28,132 nucleotides of DNA from Bacteroidota bacterium (GCA_023458215.1 JAEXAJ010000185.1:1-28132), one strand, 5' to 3'. Shown: positions 1 to 8,277, counted from the stretch's first letter. Notes: generated by a model not told the origin, from the sequence alone. Translations and numbers: made by a program.

Positions 1-596
1 ATGAACGGTTTTAGTTTGTCCGCCGCTTCTTTTTCCATATAATCGGGGGTTGTAAAGGTGAACGTCAACGTAGCATCCTTAGACGAAAGATCGGCTTTCA
101 TCAATAGCATATCGGCTTGTCGGCAGGCTTCCTTGTATTCATAGATATCCACAGAATCGGGAGCCTCAACAATGAAATCGGTTAAAACGGGCAATCCCGT
201 CAAATAAGCCTTAGCGGGCAGTTCTTTCCAATCGGTTGTGTAAAAGTTTATATGGCTGTCGCAGGCGGGCGCACATACGGTAGAAATGGTACAAATCACT
301 TTCGTGCTATCGTTCACGGAAAGTAGTTTCATTTGCCAAGTACTCTGAGGCGTCACTTTCACAGAGGCATAATCTGACGAAAGCTCGGTCATCTCGGACT
401 TGCCACCGAAACTATTAGTTACCTCGGCTTTCATTTTGCTGTCCAGAAAATCAATAAAGTCAGCACGGTTTACGGAAGTAAGTATCGGACTCAAAGAGTC
501 GGGCATATTTTTAAAACATGTTTCGGCATCTTGTGCTTGTAAGGAAACCAGCCAAACAAAAGATAAACATATAAGCACATTCAATTTCTTCATCAT
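1..596 (-). CDS. DUF3256-like exported protein (3' end off window)
   Basis: The frame is open from ATG 596 to the left edge, about 198 codons, with no stop seen. The protein begins MMKKLNVLICLSFVWLVSLQAQ, a signal peptide with likely cleavage after the Ala-Gln. The mature part has PDSLSPILTSVNRADFIDFLDS near the start and a CAPACDSHI segment in the middle. From memory this matches DUF3256, a Bacteroidales family of roughly 200 residues with no known function, so little should be missing. It is probably periplasmic or envelope-associated. It is the last visible gene of a minus-strand run after the methionine sulfoxide reductase, with a 42-nt gap and no clear promoter of its own. A second ATG follows the first directly, so the true start could be one codon in. 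The family call is from recognition only. Confidence 0.7.
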   Translation of the reverse strand, partial: MMKKLNVLICLSFVWLVSLQAQDAETCFKNMPDSLSPILTSVNRADFIDFLDSKMKAEVTNSFGGKSEMTELSSDYASVKVTPQSTWQMKLLSVNDSTKVICTISTVCAPACDSHINFYTTDWKELPAKAYLTGLPVLTDFIVEAPDSVDIYEYKEACRQADMLLMKADLSSKDATLTFTFTTPDYMEKEAADKLKPF

Positions 597-638
597 AACA
601 TTATTCTATTAGCTTTTCTTTGTATTCATGGAAGTCAG

Positions 639-1112
639 TTAGAGCCATGAGCAAACTTCTTCGAGAAAACGGGCATCTATTTCATCAAAACTATTCAGAT
701 TCTCACTATCCACATCAAGAACTCCCCATACTTCATGCTCATTTCTTCGGATGAGCGGGACAACTATCTCGGAACGCGACAACGAGCTACAAGCTATATG
801 TCCGGGAAACGCGTCCACATCAGGCACTATCAATGTTTCCGCCTTCGCCCATGCCGTGCCGCAAACTCCTCGTCCTTTTCTGATACGCGTACAGGCTATG
901 GGACCTTGGAAAGGACCCAGTACCAATTCTTCTCCTTGCACACGATAGAAACCCACCCAAAAGAAGCGGAATGTCTCTTTCAGTGCCGCCGAAACATTGG
1001 CCAGATTGGCTATCAAGTCATCTTCGCCTTCAATCAGGCTTTTTAGTTGAGGTAGCAAAGCGCGATACTTTTCTTCCTTACTGCCCTCCGTTATATATAA
1101 ATCTTCTGCCAT
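639..1112 (-). CDS. msrC: Free methionine-(R)-sulfoxide reductase (fRMsr, GAF domain)
   Basis: This GAF-domain enzyme of 157 residues, the usual family length, reduces free L-methionine-(R)-sulfoxide to methionine in the cytoplasm using thioredoxin. Visible hallmarks are WVGFY (52-56), LGPFQGPIAC (65-74), GRGVCG (80-85), and PGHIACSS followed by SEIVVP. The three cysteines are C74, C84 and C108. Their spacing of 10 and 24 matches the catalytic and resolving cysteines of the E. coli enzyme (84, 94, 118). The C-terminal GVLDVDS motif is also typical of the family. It starts 12 nt after the stop of the EamA transporter gene, so the two are probably co-transcribed. The role is oxidative damage repair of free methionine. 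The family call is firm; the substrate follows from family knowledge. Confidence 0.9.
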   Translation of the reverse strand: MAEDLYITEGSKEEKYRALLPQLKSLIEGEDDLIANLANVSAALKETFRFFWVGFYRVQGEELVLGPFQGPIACTRIRKGRGVCGTAWAKAETLIVPDVDAFPGHIACSSLSRSEIVVPLIRRNEHEVWGVLDVDSENLNSFDEIDARFLEEVCSWL

Positions 1113-1124
1113 ACATCGTTCTAT

Positions 1125-2024
1125 TTAATGACTCCCCAAATATAGGAAGAACATTCCAATCAACACTAAAATGAGGTCGATGGCTTTGCTTTTTAAATTC
1201 TTTTCACGGAAGAAGAGGGCACCGAAGATAAAGGATACCACTACACTGCTGCGGCGCACCATAGAGACGATGGAAATCATGGAGTCTTCGTAACTCAACG
1301 CGTAGAAATAAACAAAGTCGGCCGCACAGAGAAAGAGGGAGATACCGATAATGGTCCAATCCCAACGGAAAGGAGTGCTTTCTTTACGTTTGGGATACCA
1401 CAGCAGCAGGATAATGGGGCACATGATGAACACCTGATAGACATTGTACCAGGATTGCACCAACATGGGGTTCAGTTGTTTCATCAGATATTTGTCGTAC
1501 AAGCCACTGATAGCGCCTGTCAATGCAGCCAAGACAATGAAAAAGATCCATTTATTGTGTTTGAAGTCAATTCCCTCTTTTTTACCGGAGCGGCTTAACA
1601 AGAAGAAAGAAAGCACAGCCAGCATGACACCGATCCATTGATAGAGGTTCAAACGTTCGCCAAACAATAGCATAGCACCAATCAATACCAGTACGGGACG
1701 GGTAGCATTAATCGGCCCCACAATGGTAAGCGGCAAATGCTTCATTCCAAAATAACCGAATATCCAGGAAGAGAGGACGATAAATGATTTGATGATAATG
1801 AATTTATGCACCTCCCATCCTACTACGGGCACGTTGAACATGCTGCCACTCAATACAGTTGGCGCAAAAGCTGATATCAGAATGAACGGCAGAAATATCA
1901 GACTTGAAAATATCGTATTCAAGAACAACACCGGAAGTACAGCATTGTCACGAAGTGATTTCTTCTTGAAAGCATCGTAAAAACCTAGTAAAGCTGCTGA
2001 AAGAAAAGCAAGTAATAACCACAT
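1125..2024 (-). CDS. EamA/DMT-superfamily inner-membrane transporter
   Basis: The protein has 299 residues, almost all hydrophobic, with about ten membrane segments in two halves: the duplicated EamA (drug/metabolite transporter) fold. The first half contains GPINATRPVLVLIGAMLLFGERLNLYQWIGVMLA, the conserved family pattern with a Glu-Arg turn before the last helix. The second half repeats it as MVRRSSVVVSFIFGALFFREKN. DMT proteins export or import small metabolites, and no substrate can be read from the sequence. The gene lies between truA and the free-methionine-sulfoxide reductase on the same strand, with gaps of 60 and 12 nt. The ATG at 2024 is directly preceded by a tandem CAACTCT-type repeat, so there is no Shine-Dalgarno sequence. 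A metabolite linked to methionine is only a guess from context. Confidence 0.85.
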   Translation of the reverse strand: MWLLLAFLSAALLGFYDAFKKKSLRDNAVLPVLFLNTIFSSLIFLPFILISAFAPTVLSGSMFNVPVVGWEVHKFIIIKSFIVLSSWIFGYFGMKHLPLTIVGPINATRPVLVLIGAMLLFGERLNLYQWIGVMLAVLSFFLLSRSGKKEGIDFKHNKWIFFIVLAALTGAISGLYDKYLMKQLNPMLVQSWYNVYQVFIMCPIILLLWYPKRKESTPFRWDWTIIGISLFLCAADFVYFYALSYEDSMISIVSMVRRSSVVVSFIFGALFFREKNLKSKAIDLILVLIGMFFLYLGSH

Positions 2025-2062
2025 AAGAGTTGAGAGTTGAGAGTTGAAAGTTGAGAGTTGAT
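2025..2062 (-). repeat. Tandem 7-mer repeat abutting the EamA start codon
   Basis: On the minus strand the 38 nt before ATG 2024 are successive copies of CAACTCT/CAACTTT, about five units. The leader contains no G: the plus strand has no C from 2025 to 2074. It resembles the downstream arms of the hairpins at 11057, 13143, 16616 and 17452, but I see no G-rich partner arm here, so it would be a single-armed version. Confidence 0.8.
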
Positions 2063-2084
2063 AATGAATAAATTCTTATTTCCT

Positions 2085-2843
2085 TCAGCTATCTTCTAAA
2101 AAGAGGGTTTCGGGATAGGTGACATCAACCAGGAACAAGGCATTGCCGGGAACGGAAGAGCCGGCCTGACAACGATCTTGTTGTTCGATGACACGGCGGA
2201 AGCCCTCTATTGTGAGTTTTCCACGACCTACTTCGAGGAGGGTACCGACTACGGCACGCACCATGTTGCGCAAGAAGCGATCGGCTTGAATGGTAAACAC
2301 CCAAGTCAGTTCGTCGTGTTGCGTCCAAGCGGCATGCATTATCTTGCAATTGTTGGTTTTGACGTCGGTATGCAGCTTGCTAAAGCTCGTAAAATCGGTA
2401 TAATCAAAGAGAGTTTGCGCCGCTTCATTCATCCGCTCAAAGTCCGGCGTATGGAAAAGGCGACAACGGTAATGACGGTCAAAGGGTACTTTAGTGGTAG
2501 TAACATAGTACTTATAGACACGCGATGTAGCGTCGAAGCGCGCGTGTGCTTCGGGAATCACCGGACGCAAACGATAAACGGAAATATCGGGAGGAAGAAA
2601 ACGGTTCAGTTTATCAGTTATAAGAGCTGTATCCAAAGGGATATCGCTGTCAAAATGAGCGACCATCAGCGAAGCATGCACACCGGCATCGGTACGCCCT
2701 GCCCCTACCACTTCTACTTCACGGCGCAGCAAAGTAGAAAGAGCCTTCATCAGACACTCCTGTACACTGATCCCATTCGGTTGAATTTGCCAACCATGGT
2801 AGGCAGTACCATCATAAGCCAAATAAATAAAATATCGTTGCAC
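2085..2843 (-). CDS. truA: tRNA pseudouridine(38-40) synthase TruA
   Basis: TruA converts uridines 38-40 of the tRNA anticodon arm to pseudouridine. The sequence shows [15 protein letters not shown] (10-24) and the catalytic motif [11 protein letters not shown], with Asp52 as the expected nucleophile. [19 protein letters not shown], typical of the C-terminal half, is also present. The length is 252 residues from the GTG at 2843. A longer frame from ATG 2870 exists, but that ATG sits inside a TATCTTTG promoter element (2868-2875), so it should not be in the transcript. GGAGG lies just upstream of the GTG. The gene heads the minus-strand run truA-EamA-fRMsr-DUF3256 and is divergent from the DUF5715 gene. 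The function call is firm; the GTG start is inferred from the promoter. Confidence 0.95.
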   Translation of the reverse strand: MQRYFIYLAYDGTAYHGWQIQPNGISVQECLMKALSTLLRREVEVVGAGRTDAGVHASLMVAHFDSDIPLDTALITDKLNRFLPPDISVYRLRPVIPEAHARFDATSRVYKYYVTTTKVPFDRHYRCRLFHTPDFERMNEAAQTLFDYTDFTSFSKLHTDVKTNNCKIMHAAWTQHDELTWVFTIQADRFLRNMVRAVVGTLLEVGRGKLTIEGFRRVIEQQDRCQAGSSVPGNALFLVDVTYPETLFLEDS

Positions 2844-2867
2844 GTTCCTCCTTCTTTTTTTCGGGTG

Positions 2868-2875
2868 CAAAGATA
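2868..2875 (-). promoter_or_regulatory. Bacteroides -7 promoter element for truA
   Basis: The minus strand reads TATCTTTG, an exact match to the Bacteroides primary-sigma -7 consensus TAnnTTTG, 24 nt before the GTG start. No clean -33 TTTG is visible. Confidence 0.7.
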
Positions 2876-2965
2876 ATGTAAAATTCCGATTAAGCGAGTG
2901 AGGAGAAAAGTTGTCAACGATGCGATGGAAAATTATTCTCCTCGTATTCCAAACTTTTTAAACTA

Positions 2966-3073
2966 GCGACGCAATCTATATTTCAAGCCTTGGAATATAA
3001 AATTCAAAACTAGAAATTTATATTTCAAGCTTGGAAATATAGATTTCAAACTAGGATATTAAGATTGCGTCGC
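2966..3073. repeat. Nested inverted/direct repeat element between divergent genes
   Basis: Outer arms GCGACGCAATCT (2966-2977) and AGATTGCGTCGC (3062-3073) are exact 12-nt inverted copies. Between them lie two direct copies of a roughly 35-nt unit (about 2978-3013 and 3020-3054). Each is itself near-palindromic around TTTCAAGC(C)TTGGAA and each ends TTCAAA(A)CTAG. A further partial copy of the unit's end (TTCCAAAC...AAACTAG) lies just outside at 2947-2966. The element holds no open frame. It lies in the roughly 390-nt divergent gap between truA and the DUF5715 gene, upstream of both promoters. Confidence 0.75.
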
Positions 3074-3189
3074 ATAAAAGATTCTTTTTGAAAGCATTCA
3101 AGAAATCTTTTGCTTGGGAGAAAATATATTTTGTGATGCATGCTGAAACAAATTTAGTTGTAGGATGCCATTGTTTCGGCTGATTGGGT

Positions 3190-3197
3190 TATCTTTG
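3190..3197 (+). promoter_or_regulatory. Bacteroides -7 promoter element for the DUF5715 gene
   Basis: TATCTTTG is an exact TAnnTTTG match, about 40 nt before ATG 3237. A TTG at 3171-3173 is upstream, but at a short spacing. The element lies inside the longest open frame (ATG 3165), which argues for the later start. Confidence 0.65.
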
Positions 3198-3236
3198 CCG
3201 AAGCATTATAGGATGAATCACATTAGGAAGATAACA

Positions 3237-3920
3237 ATGACACATTTTAAATATCACTATATCCCCTCCCTCTTATTAGCAGGATTAGTACTCACTTTCA
3301 GCTTTTGCGGATGCAAAAAGAAGGATATGTCACTCAAACTGAACGAACCTCGTAACATTCGTGGAGTAATCAGTTATAAACGTTCTTTCGGAGATTTGAA
3401 CGACAAGCACCTCAGCGTCGCACAAGTCATCGGCATACGTCCGCTTGCTTCAAGGGAAGAGGCGGAAAACATGAAGGAACAATTAACGCACATTGCCACC
3501 AACCCATTCTATGTGGTAGATTCACTCACGCATTCCATTCCTTATTTAATCCCCGGAGCAGCCAGCCTGCTGGACTCCATCGGGCACAATTTTCTTGATT
3601 CGCTTACAGCCAAAGGGTTGAATCCTAACAAAGTAGTAGTAACCTCCGTGCTTCGTACCCAGGATGATGTGAAACGTTTGAGACGTCGCAACGGAAATGC
3701 TTCCGAGAACTCAGCCCACTATTACGGCACTACTTTTGATGTCAGCTGGAAACGCTTTCAGAAAGTGGAAGATGAAGACGGACGTCCCTTGCAGGATGTG
3801 AGTTCCGACACCCTGAAGCTGGTTTTGTCCGAAGTGTTGAGAGACTTGAAGCAAGCTGACAAGTGCTACATCAAGTACGAATTAAAGCAAGGATGCTTCC
3901 ACATAACAAGCAGAAAATAA
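3237..3920 (+). CDS. DUF5715-like lipoprotein, M15 peptidase-like fold
   Basis: The chosen start gives 227 residues. It opens with a basic-hydrophobic segment MTHFKYHYIPSLLLAGLVLT and then FSFCGCKKKD, a lipoprotein-type signal with a loose Bacteroides lipobox. In the C-terminal half NSAHYYGTTFDVSW resembles the SxHxxGxxxD zinc motif of M15 D-Ala-D-Ala carboxypeptidases, and the protein ends in CFHIT, where a third ligand His would sit. I recognise this layout as DUF5715. A role in peptidoglycan trimming in the periplasm is plausible but unproven. ATG 3165 and ATG 3213 are alternatives. The first lies upstream of the TATCTTTG promoter, and the ATG at 3237 follows an AGGAAG-rich stretch. The gene is convergent with the nnr gene. 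Confidence 0.7.
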   Translation: MTHFKYHYIPSLLLAGLVLTFSFCGCKKKDMSLKLNEPRNIRGVISYKRSFGDLNDKHLSVAQVIGIRPLASREEAENMKEQLTHIATNPFYVVDSLTHSIPYLIPGAASLLDSIGHNFLDSLTAKGLNPNKVVVTSVLRTQDDVKRLRRRNGNASENSAHYYGTTFDVSWKRFQKVEDEDGRPLQDVSSDTLKLVLSEVLRDLKQADKCYIKYELKQGCFHITSRK

Positions 3921-3951
3921 ATGAATTAACATGAGTTAGATGAATTAGTAT

Positions 3952-5463
3952 TTATTCTTCCAGCATTCTCCATGCCAATGGCAGATTGCTGATAATATCA
4001 CCGGCCACCATTCCTATTTCACCTTGTTTCTTGCAGGCAATATCACCGGCCAGCCCATGAACATAGGTCGCAAGGCGGGCAGCAGTCCCCGAATCATAGC
4101 CTTGTGCCAATAATGCCAGTATGACGCCGGTCAGTACATCACCACTGCCGGCTGTAGCCATGCCCGGATTGCCTGTGATATTGAACCAGCACTTTCCGTC
4201 CGGCGCTATTACGGCGGAATAAGCGCCTTTTAATAAAATGTGTACATTGGCAGTCTTTGCCAGCTCGCGCGCTTTCATCAGCCGTTCGTATGAGTTTTGG
4301 CATTTGCCGACAAGACGTTCCAATTCTTTGGGGTGCGGAGTAAGTATACTTCCTTTGGGCAAACGACCGATATAGCTGCGCTTCTCTCCCAGCAGGTTCA
4401 ATGCGTCGGCATCCACTACCATCGGTGTCTGGCAAGCATCTATTTGTTCGAGCAAGGCAGCTTCCGTTTCAGCCGCTTTGCCCAGTCCGGGACCTATTCC
4501 TACTGCCTGATAATCGTCCGTATCCACGGCAGATGCAAAGCAAGTTTCGCTGATATCTATTTGCGTCATTGCCTCGGGTACAGATGTCTGTACGATGGCG
4601 TTGTTGCAAAACGGCACATGCACCGTCAGCAGTCCCACCCCCGAACGAAGGCAAGCCTTTGCGGCGAGTACCGATGCCCCTGCCATCCCCTGCGAACCGG
4701 CAATGAGCAGTGCCCGACCGAAGTTCCCTTTGTGTGCAAACTTAGGGCGTGACTTTACCAAATAAGGCATATCCTCATTTTCCAACATAAAGAAATCCGT
4801 ATCCGTTTCTTCTATCGCCTCCTCACTGAGTCCGATATCCAGAAGTTGCCATTCGCCCACATAAGGTTCATTCTCGGCAAAGAGAAAAGCCAGTTTCGGC
4901 AGTTGCAGGCTCAAGGTCACGTCGGCACGGATAATGCCGGATTGTACATTGTAAGTATTATCCTCCCCCATAAGTCCCGAAGGAATATCAATGGAAACAA
5001 CCGTAGCCGACGAAGCATTGATATACTTCACCACAGCCGCAAAACCACCGCTCAATGCTTTATTCAGTCCACTGCCGAATAGCCCGTCAATAACGACGTG
5101 CTCTACTGTCAAAGTAGGAGGCGTAAATTGTGAAGTCACTTCATGGAAATCGATGTTTGGAATACCTCCAAGCCGTTCTTTATTCGTCAGGCAATCCGGA
5201 GAAAGAGAGTTCTGCGTATTGAACAGATACACTTCCAGTTTATACCCCTTTGTCGCCAGCAAGCGGGAAACCGCTAAAGCATCTCCTCCATTATTGCCCG
5301 GTCCGGCAAAAACCGTAAACGGAGTTTCAGCGTCCCAACGCTCGGAAATAGCTTTTGCCAAAGCTTTCGCAGCCCGTTCCATCAAGTCGATGGAAGAAAT
5401 AGGTTCGTTCTCTATCGTAAATGCATCCAGTTGCTTGATGCTTGCCGTAGGAAATATCTTCAT
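3952..5463 (-). CDS. nnr: Bifunctional NAD(P)HX epimerase/ADP-dependent dehydratase
   Basis: This enzyme repairs hydrated NADH and NADPH. The N-terminal YjeF domain (NnrE) interconverts R and S epimers, and the C-terminal ribokinase-like domain (NnrD) dehydrates the S form using ADP. Visible in order are SSIDLMERAAKALA (23-36), GPGNNGGDA (54-62), VIDGLFGSGLNK and SIDIPSGLMGED. Then come HKGNFGRALLIAGS, VVDADALNLL, TPHPKELERL, and NPGMATAGSGDVLTG with the catalytic Asp near residue 442. The length of 503 residues is normal for the fusion. A longer frame from 5517 exists, but a TATCTTTG promoter (5495-5502) lies in it, so ATG 5463 (MKIFPTASIKQLDAFT) is preferred. It appears monocistronic, convergent with the DUF5715 gene and downstream of the porin on the same strand. 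Confidence 0.93.
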   Translation of the reverse strand: MKIFPTASIKQLDAFTIENEPISSIDLMERAAKALAKAISERWDAETPFTVFAGPGNNGGDALAVSRLLATKGYKLEVYLFNTQNSLSPDCLTNKERLGGIPNIDFHEVTSQFTPPTLTVEHVVIDGLFGSGLNKALSGGFAAVVKYINASSATVVSIDIPSGLMGEDNTYNVQSGIIRADVTLSLQLPKLAFLFAENEPYVGEWQLLDIGLSEEAIEETDTDFFMLENEDMPYLVKSRPKFAHKGNFGRALLIAGSQGMAGASVLAAKACLRSGVGLLTVHVPFCNNAIVQTSVPEAMTQIDISETCFASAVDTDDYQAVGIGPGLGKAAETEAALLEQIDACQTPMVVDADALNLLGEKRSYIGRLPKGSILTPHPKELERLVGKCQNSYERLMKARELAKTANVHILLKGAYSAVIAPDGKCWFNITGNPGMATAGSGDVLTGVILALLAQGYDSGTAARLATYVHGLAGDIACKKQGEIGMVAGDIISNLPLAWRMLEE

Positions 5464-5494
5464 AATAATGTAGTCTATCTTTAAAATCGTAGAG

Positions 5495-5502
5495 CAAAGA
5501 TA
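5495..5502 (-). promoter_or_regulatory. Bacteroides -7 promoter element for nnr
   Basis: The minus strand reads TATCTTTG, an exact TAnnTTTG match, about 31 nt before ATG 5463. This separates nnr from the upstream porin operon and rules out the longer upstream start. Confidence 0.65.
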
Positions 5503-5563
5503 GAGGTTTGATTTCAACTCTACAAGACGAACCTGGAGTTTCTATTTAAAATTGATGCAAGCT

Positions 5564-6712
5564 CTAAAGTATGAATTGGAATCTTGCCTGAAACAAGCTG
5601 AAATTCTTACTACTGATCTCCTTGATATGGCTGCCGGGCAGCACATAACTATAATTCAACTTCACGCCCACATGCTTATTGAAGTAATAATTCAATCCTA
5701 CGGAAAAGTCCTTTTGTGCACCTCCCATTACGTTAGCGCTACGGTCGTTCATATCTACATGGTTATAGCGTCCGCAAAGTTCCAGCGCACGCCCCACCGG
5801 ACGCGCCGGACATGCCAACGCCTCATCATAGGCATACGCAGTCCCCATTAATAGCCAGGAACATTGTACATAGCCTCCCTGCCCGGCATAATCGGCCAGT
5901 CCAAGACGGCGCTTGACCTGCGTGCGTATATATTCGCTTTGCAGAAAGAATTTCTGATAATAGATTAATAATTCCGCACCCAATTTGAATTGATAACGCG
6001 CCTGATCCACCGCGGCATAAATCAGATGGCGATTATCAATAGTGCTTACGCCGGGCGACTTATATATAAAGGTATGTCTACCCTCCTCGTCCGGCAAAGC
6101 CCCGTCCGGAGTACGGTATACACCTGCCAGTCCCACATGCAGCAACTTTCCTGCCCCGTCGTTTACGGGACGATAGACCAAACGTCCGTCTACGGCATAT
6201 CCTTGCGACGCATTCTTCACATTACTAATATCATTATCAGTAAAGAAACCGCCACAAGCATAATAGTGCTGCGAATTATAAGTATAAGCCACTCCCAGCC
6301 GACGGCTATTTGTCATGGCCAGCACCGCACCGGGTGATTGGTTAAAGCGCAGGTCAAACGTACTGCATAACATATCCAACGTAAAAGGCTCATAGAACTG
6401 CCCCACTTGAATGGCATGCCGCCCCATAGTATAGGTTGCAAAAGCGTCCTTGATAGACACTTTACTTCCCGCATAACCTATTTCCACTTTCATATCCCAG
6501 TTGGCATACGAAGCCTTTACACCCACCCGCAAATCGCTGAACTCGGTGCCGTTTCCAAAGGCGTTCTCATTCGGAAGGAATACGCCTCCATCCATCAGCA
6601 TGCGTCCGGTGAGTTTGCACTGTATTTTATCCGTCAAGTCTTCCTGAGCTGCGACGGTCGAGGTAATTGCGACCGCCAGCAGACAGAAAAAAGATTTAGA
6701 AAAACATTTCAT
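5564..6712 (-). CDS. Phosphate-selective porin O/P-type outer-membrane protein
   Basis: The chosen start gives 382 residues. A signal peptide MKCFSKSFFCLLAVAITSTVAAQ is followed by a beta-rich sequence with alternating aromatic and polar residues, ending in FSLFQARFQFIL, a typical outer-membrane last strand. GRMLMDGGVFLP, FSDLRVGVKASYANWDMKVEIGYAGSKVSIKDAFATY, and VGQFYEPFTLDM with SPGAVLAMTNSRRLG match the OprO/OprP (Porin_O_P) family. The family name reflects Pseudomonas phosphate and polyphosphate porins; substrate here is unknown. The ATG at 6712 overlaps the stop of the DUF5690 gene as TGATG, so the two are translationally coupled. A TTG at 6718 would add two residues and is less likely. 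An outer-membrane pore coupled to an inner-membrane carrier suggests one uptake route. Confidence 0.85.
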   Translation of the reverse strand: MKCFSKSFFCLLAVAITSTVAAQEDLTDKIQCKLTGRMLMDGGVFLPNENAFGNGTEFSDLRVGVKASYANWDMKVEIGYAGSKVSIKDAFATYTMGRHAIQVGQFYEPFTLDMLCSTFDLRFNQSPGAVLAMTNSRRLGVAYTYNSQHYYACGGFFTDNDISNVKNASQGYAVDGRLVYRPVNDGAGKLLHVGLAGVYRTPDGALPDEEGRHTFIYKSPGVSTIDNRHLIYAAVDQARYQFKLGAELLIYYQKFFLQSEYIRTQVKRRLGLADYAGQGGYVQCSWLLMGTAYAYDEALACPARPVGRALELCGRYNHVDMNDRSANVMGGAQKDFSVGLNYYFNKHVGVKLNYSYVLPGSHIKEISSKNFSLFQARFQFIL

Positions 6713-8064
6713 CAGCAAGACAGTTGATTGACGGATGGCAATACTTCTGTTTCTTCTTCCTCGGCAACTCCATTCCTTATCATCGCTTCGCGGTTATGCC
6801 TTTGCACCAGGTAAATAATAGAACAAGTAAATGCCACCGAACAAATAATACCCACATAGCCCGACATCTGATTATAGAATTGAAGCCAGTCAATATCCGT
6901 ATTGAAAAATTCCTTGAACATCAGCACCAGCACCGTGCCTGTATATCCTATAAAATCAATTGTCACAATGAAGAACCCTACATTCCCTTTCACCTTGAAA
7001 CAAGCGATAAAGCGGTCGAAGAAGATGCTTTGAAAGCAAAGGTATGCAATGTAAAGGCTCAAACTCTGAACGAACAGCCAAGTGACGGTATCCAGTTGAA
7101 GCGTATCATAGTTCAAGGATACAAAACTCATTGTAGCCGTTCCTGCAACCACCATACTCAACAGAATAACCAGCACCTTGATGTTGCTTTTCACAAATAC
7201 CATCATACCGAAAAGCGTCAGTATAATAAGCGTGACCACACTGTCTACCTGAGCAAACATCCATGATGAGTGTTCGCTCATGTCGATAATCTTCACGAGA
7301 AAATCCTCTTTAATATCCCGGAGAATGACTAATAGCAGATTGGCAACAAACAATAGAAGCAATACAGGCATAAAGTTATAGAAAAGCGCTTTCCGCTGCT
7401 TACTATCCAATGTAACGCGTTGGCTTTTTGCCTCCACATCTTCTGCCGTAGGTTGCGGCAAACGGTTTAGGATGTATCCCAACAAAGCTAGCAACGGCAA
7501 AGCGAATGCACCAATGAAAGCCGGCATCCAAAATTCACCGATGTGTAGCGAGTTCATGACAAACAGCCCCATAGACTTCGCCACCCCGGAACTGATTACA
7601 ATACTGATACCCAGCAAACTTGCAAGTATATCCGTCATACGTCTGCCTTCGATAAAGCTAAATATCACGCCCCACATGCACCCTAGAGAAAGGCCGTTGA
7701 AAAACATCGCAAATATATTATAAGGTGCAGGCAGCAACCCAAACATGACCAAAGAAAGCTCGGCTATAAGGATGGATACCAGAATAAACTTCATCCGATT
7801 CTCTTTCTTCAATTCGGAAATAAGTTTAATACCCACAAACTTCGCAATAAGATAACCTAAGATTTGTATGATAGTAGTCAGCACCTTATAGTCCAGCCCA
7901 AAAGCTTCCATCCCGTCGAACGAAGCCGCCGTAAAAGGTTTGCGCAAAGCATACACCAAAGAATAAGAAAGAAGGGCTGCACCTCCCGCCCAAAGAATAA
8001 ATACAAGATCAGATAATTTCTTGTTTGCAAGTAGTTCCGACTTAATATTAGTAACGATTTTCAT
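6712..8064 (-). CDS. DUF5690-like, MFS-type inner-membrane transporter
   Basis: The protein has 450 residues with about twelve hydrophobic segments and MFS-like symmetry. It opens with a soluble stretch, then ILWAGGAALLSYSLVYALRKPFTAASF. Other recognisable pieces are GLSLGCMWGVIFSFIEGRR between helices 4 and 5, and KVKGNVGFFIVTIDFIGYTGTV in the second half. I recognise this as the DUF5690 family of Bacteroidetes, whose substrate I do not know. It starts 26 nt after a TACTTTTG promoter element and is the first gene of a two-gene unit with the porin, joined by a TGATG stop-start overlap. It is divergent from the POT peptide transporter. The acidic C-terminal tail (VAEEEETEV) is cytoplasmic. Confidence 0.75.
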   Translation of the reverse strand: MKIVTNIKSELLANKKLSDLVFILWAGGAALLSYSLVYALRKPFTAASFDGMEAFGLDYKVLTTIIQILGYLIAKFVGIKLISELKKENRMKFILVSILIAELSLVMFGLLPAPYNIFAMFFNGLSLGCMWGVIFSFIEGRRMTDILASLLGISIVISSGVAKSMGLFVMNSLHIGEFWMPAFIGAFALPLLALLGYILNRLPQPTAEDVEAKSQRVTLDSKQRKALFYNFMPVLLLLFVANLLLVILRDIKEDFLVKIIDMSEHSSWMFAQVDSVVTLIILTLFGMMVFVKSNIKVLVILLSMVVAGTATMSFVSLNYDTLQLDTVTWLFVQSLSLYIAYLCFQSIFFDRFIACFKVKGNVGFFIVTIDFIGYTGTVLVLMFKEFFNTDIDWLQFYNQMSGYVGIICSVAFTCSIIYLVQRHNREAMIRNGVAEEEETEVLPSVNQLSC

Positions 8065-8089
8065 GTTGTTCTCGATTTGATTTCGGGAA

Positions 8090-8097
8090 CAAAAGTA
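8090..8097 (-). promoter_or_regulatory. Bacteroides -7 promoter element for the DUF5690-porin unit
   Basis: The minus strand reads TACTTTTG, a TAnnTTTG match, 25 nt upstream of ATG 8064. It predicts a leader of about 20 nt with no Shine-Dalgarno sequence. Confidence 0.65.
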
Positions 8098-8165
8098 GAA
8101 CAGAGCACGAACAGTAAAAATGAATATTTATTATTTATTCATTTAATTATCAGTCAATAAATTAA

Positions 8166-8184
8166 GTAACATTAATGTAACATT
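8166..8184. repeat. Short direct repeat in the divergent transporter gap
   Basis: GTAACATT occurs at 8166-8173 and again at 8177-8184, an 11-bp period or about one helical turn. It lies in the AT-rich 268-nt gap between the DUF5690 and POT genes and could be a regulator site. It is short enough to be chance. Confidence 0.35.
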
Positions 8185-8277
8185 TATGCAATAGAATCAT
8201 AATAACGGCAAGGATTCGAGTAGGATTACCACAGTCAATTACCTACGAATAAAAGAGGAAGATAAGCAAAGAATCAC

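Noticed and set aside
2178..2876. 232-codon plus-strand frame across truA
   Set aside because: It mirrors truA, which has its catalytic motif and family length. The antisense product shows no family features.
2966..3073. Invertible promoter of the Bacteroides phase-variation type
   Set aside because: The enclosed segment is only about 84 bp and contains no TAnnTTTG element, and no recombinase gene is nearby. Inversion stays possible but is not supported.
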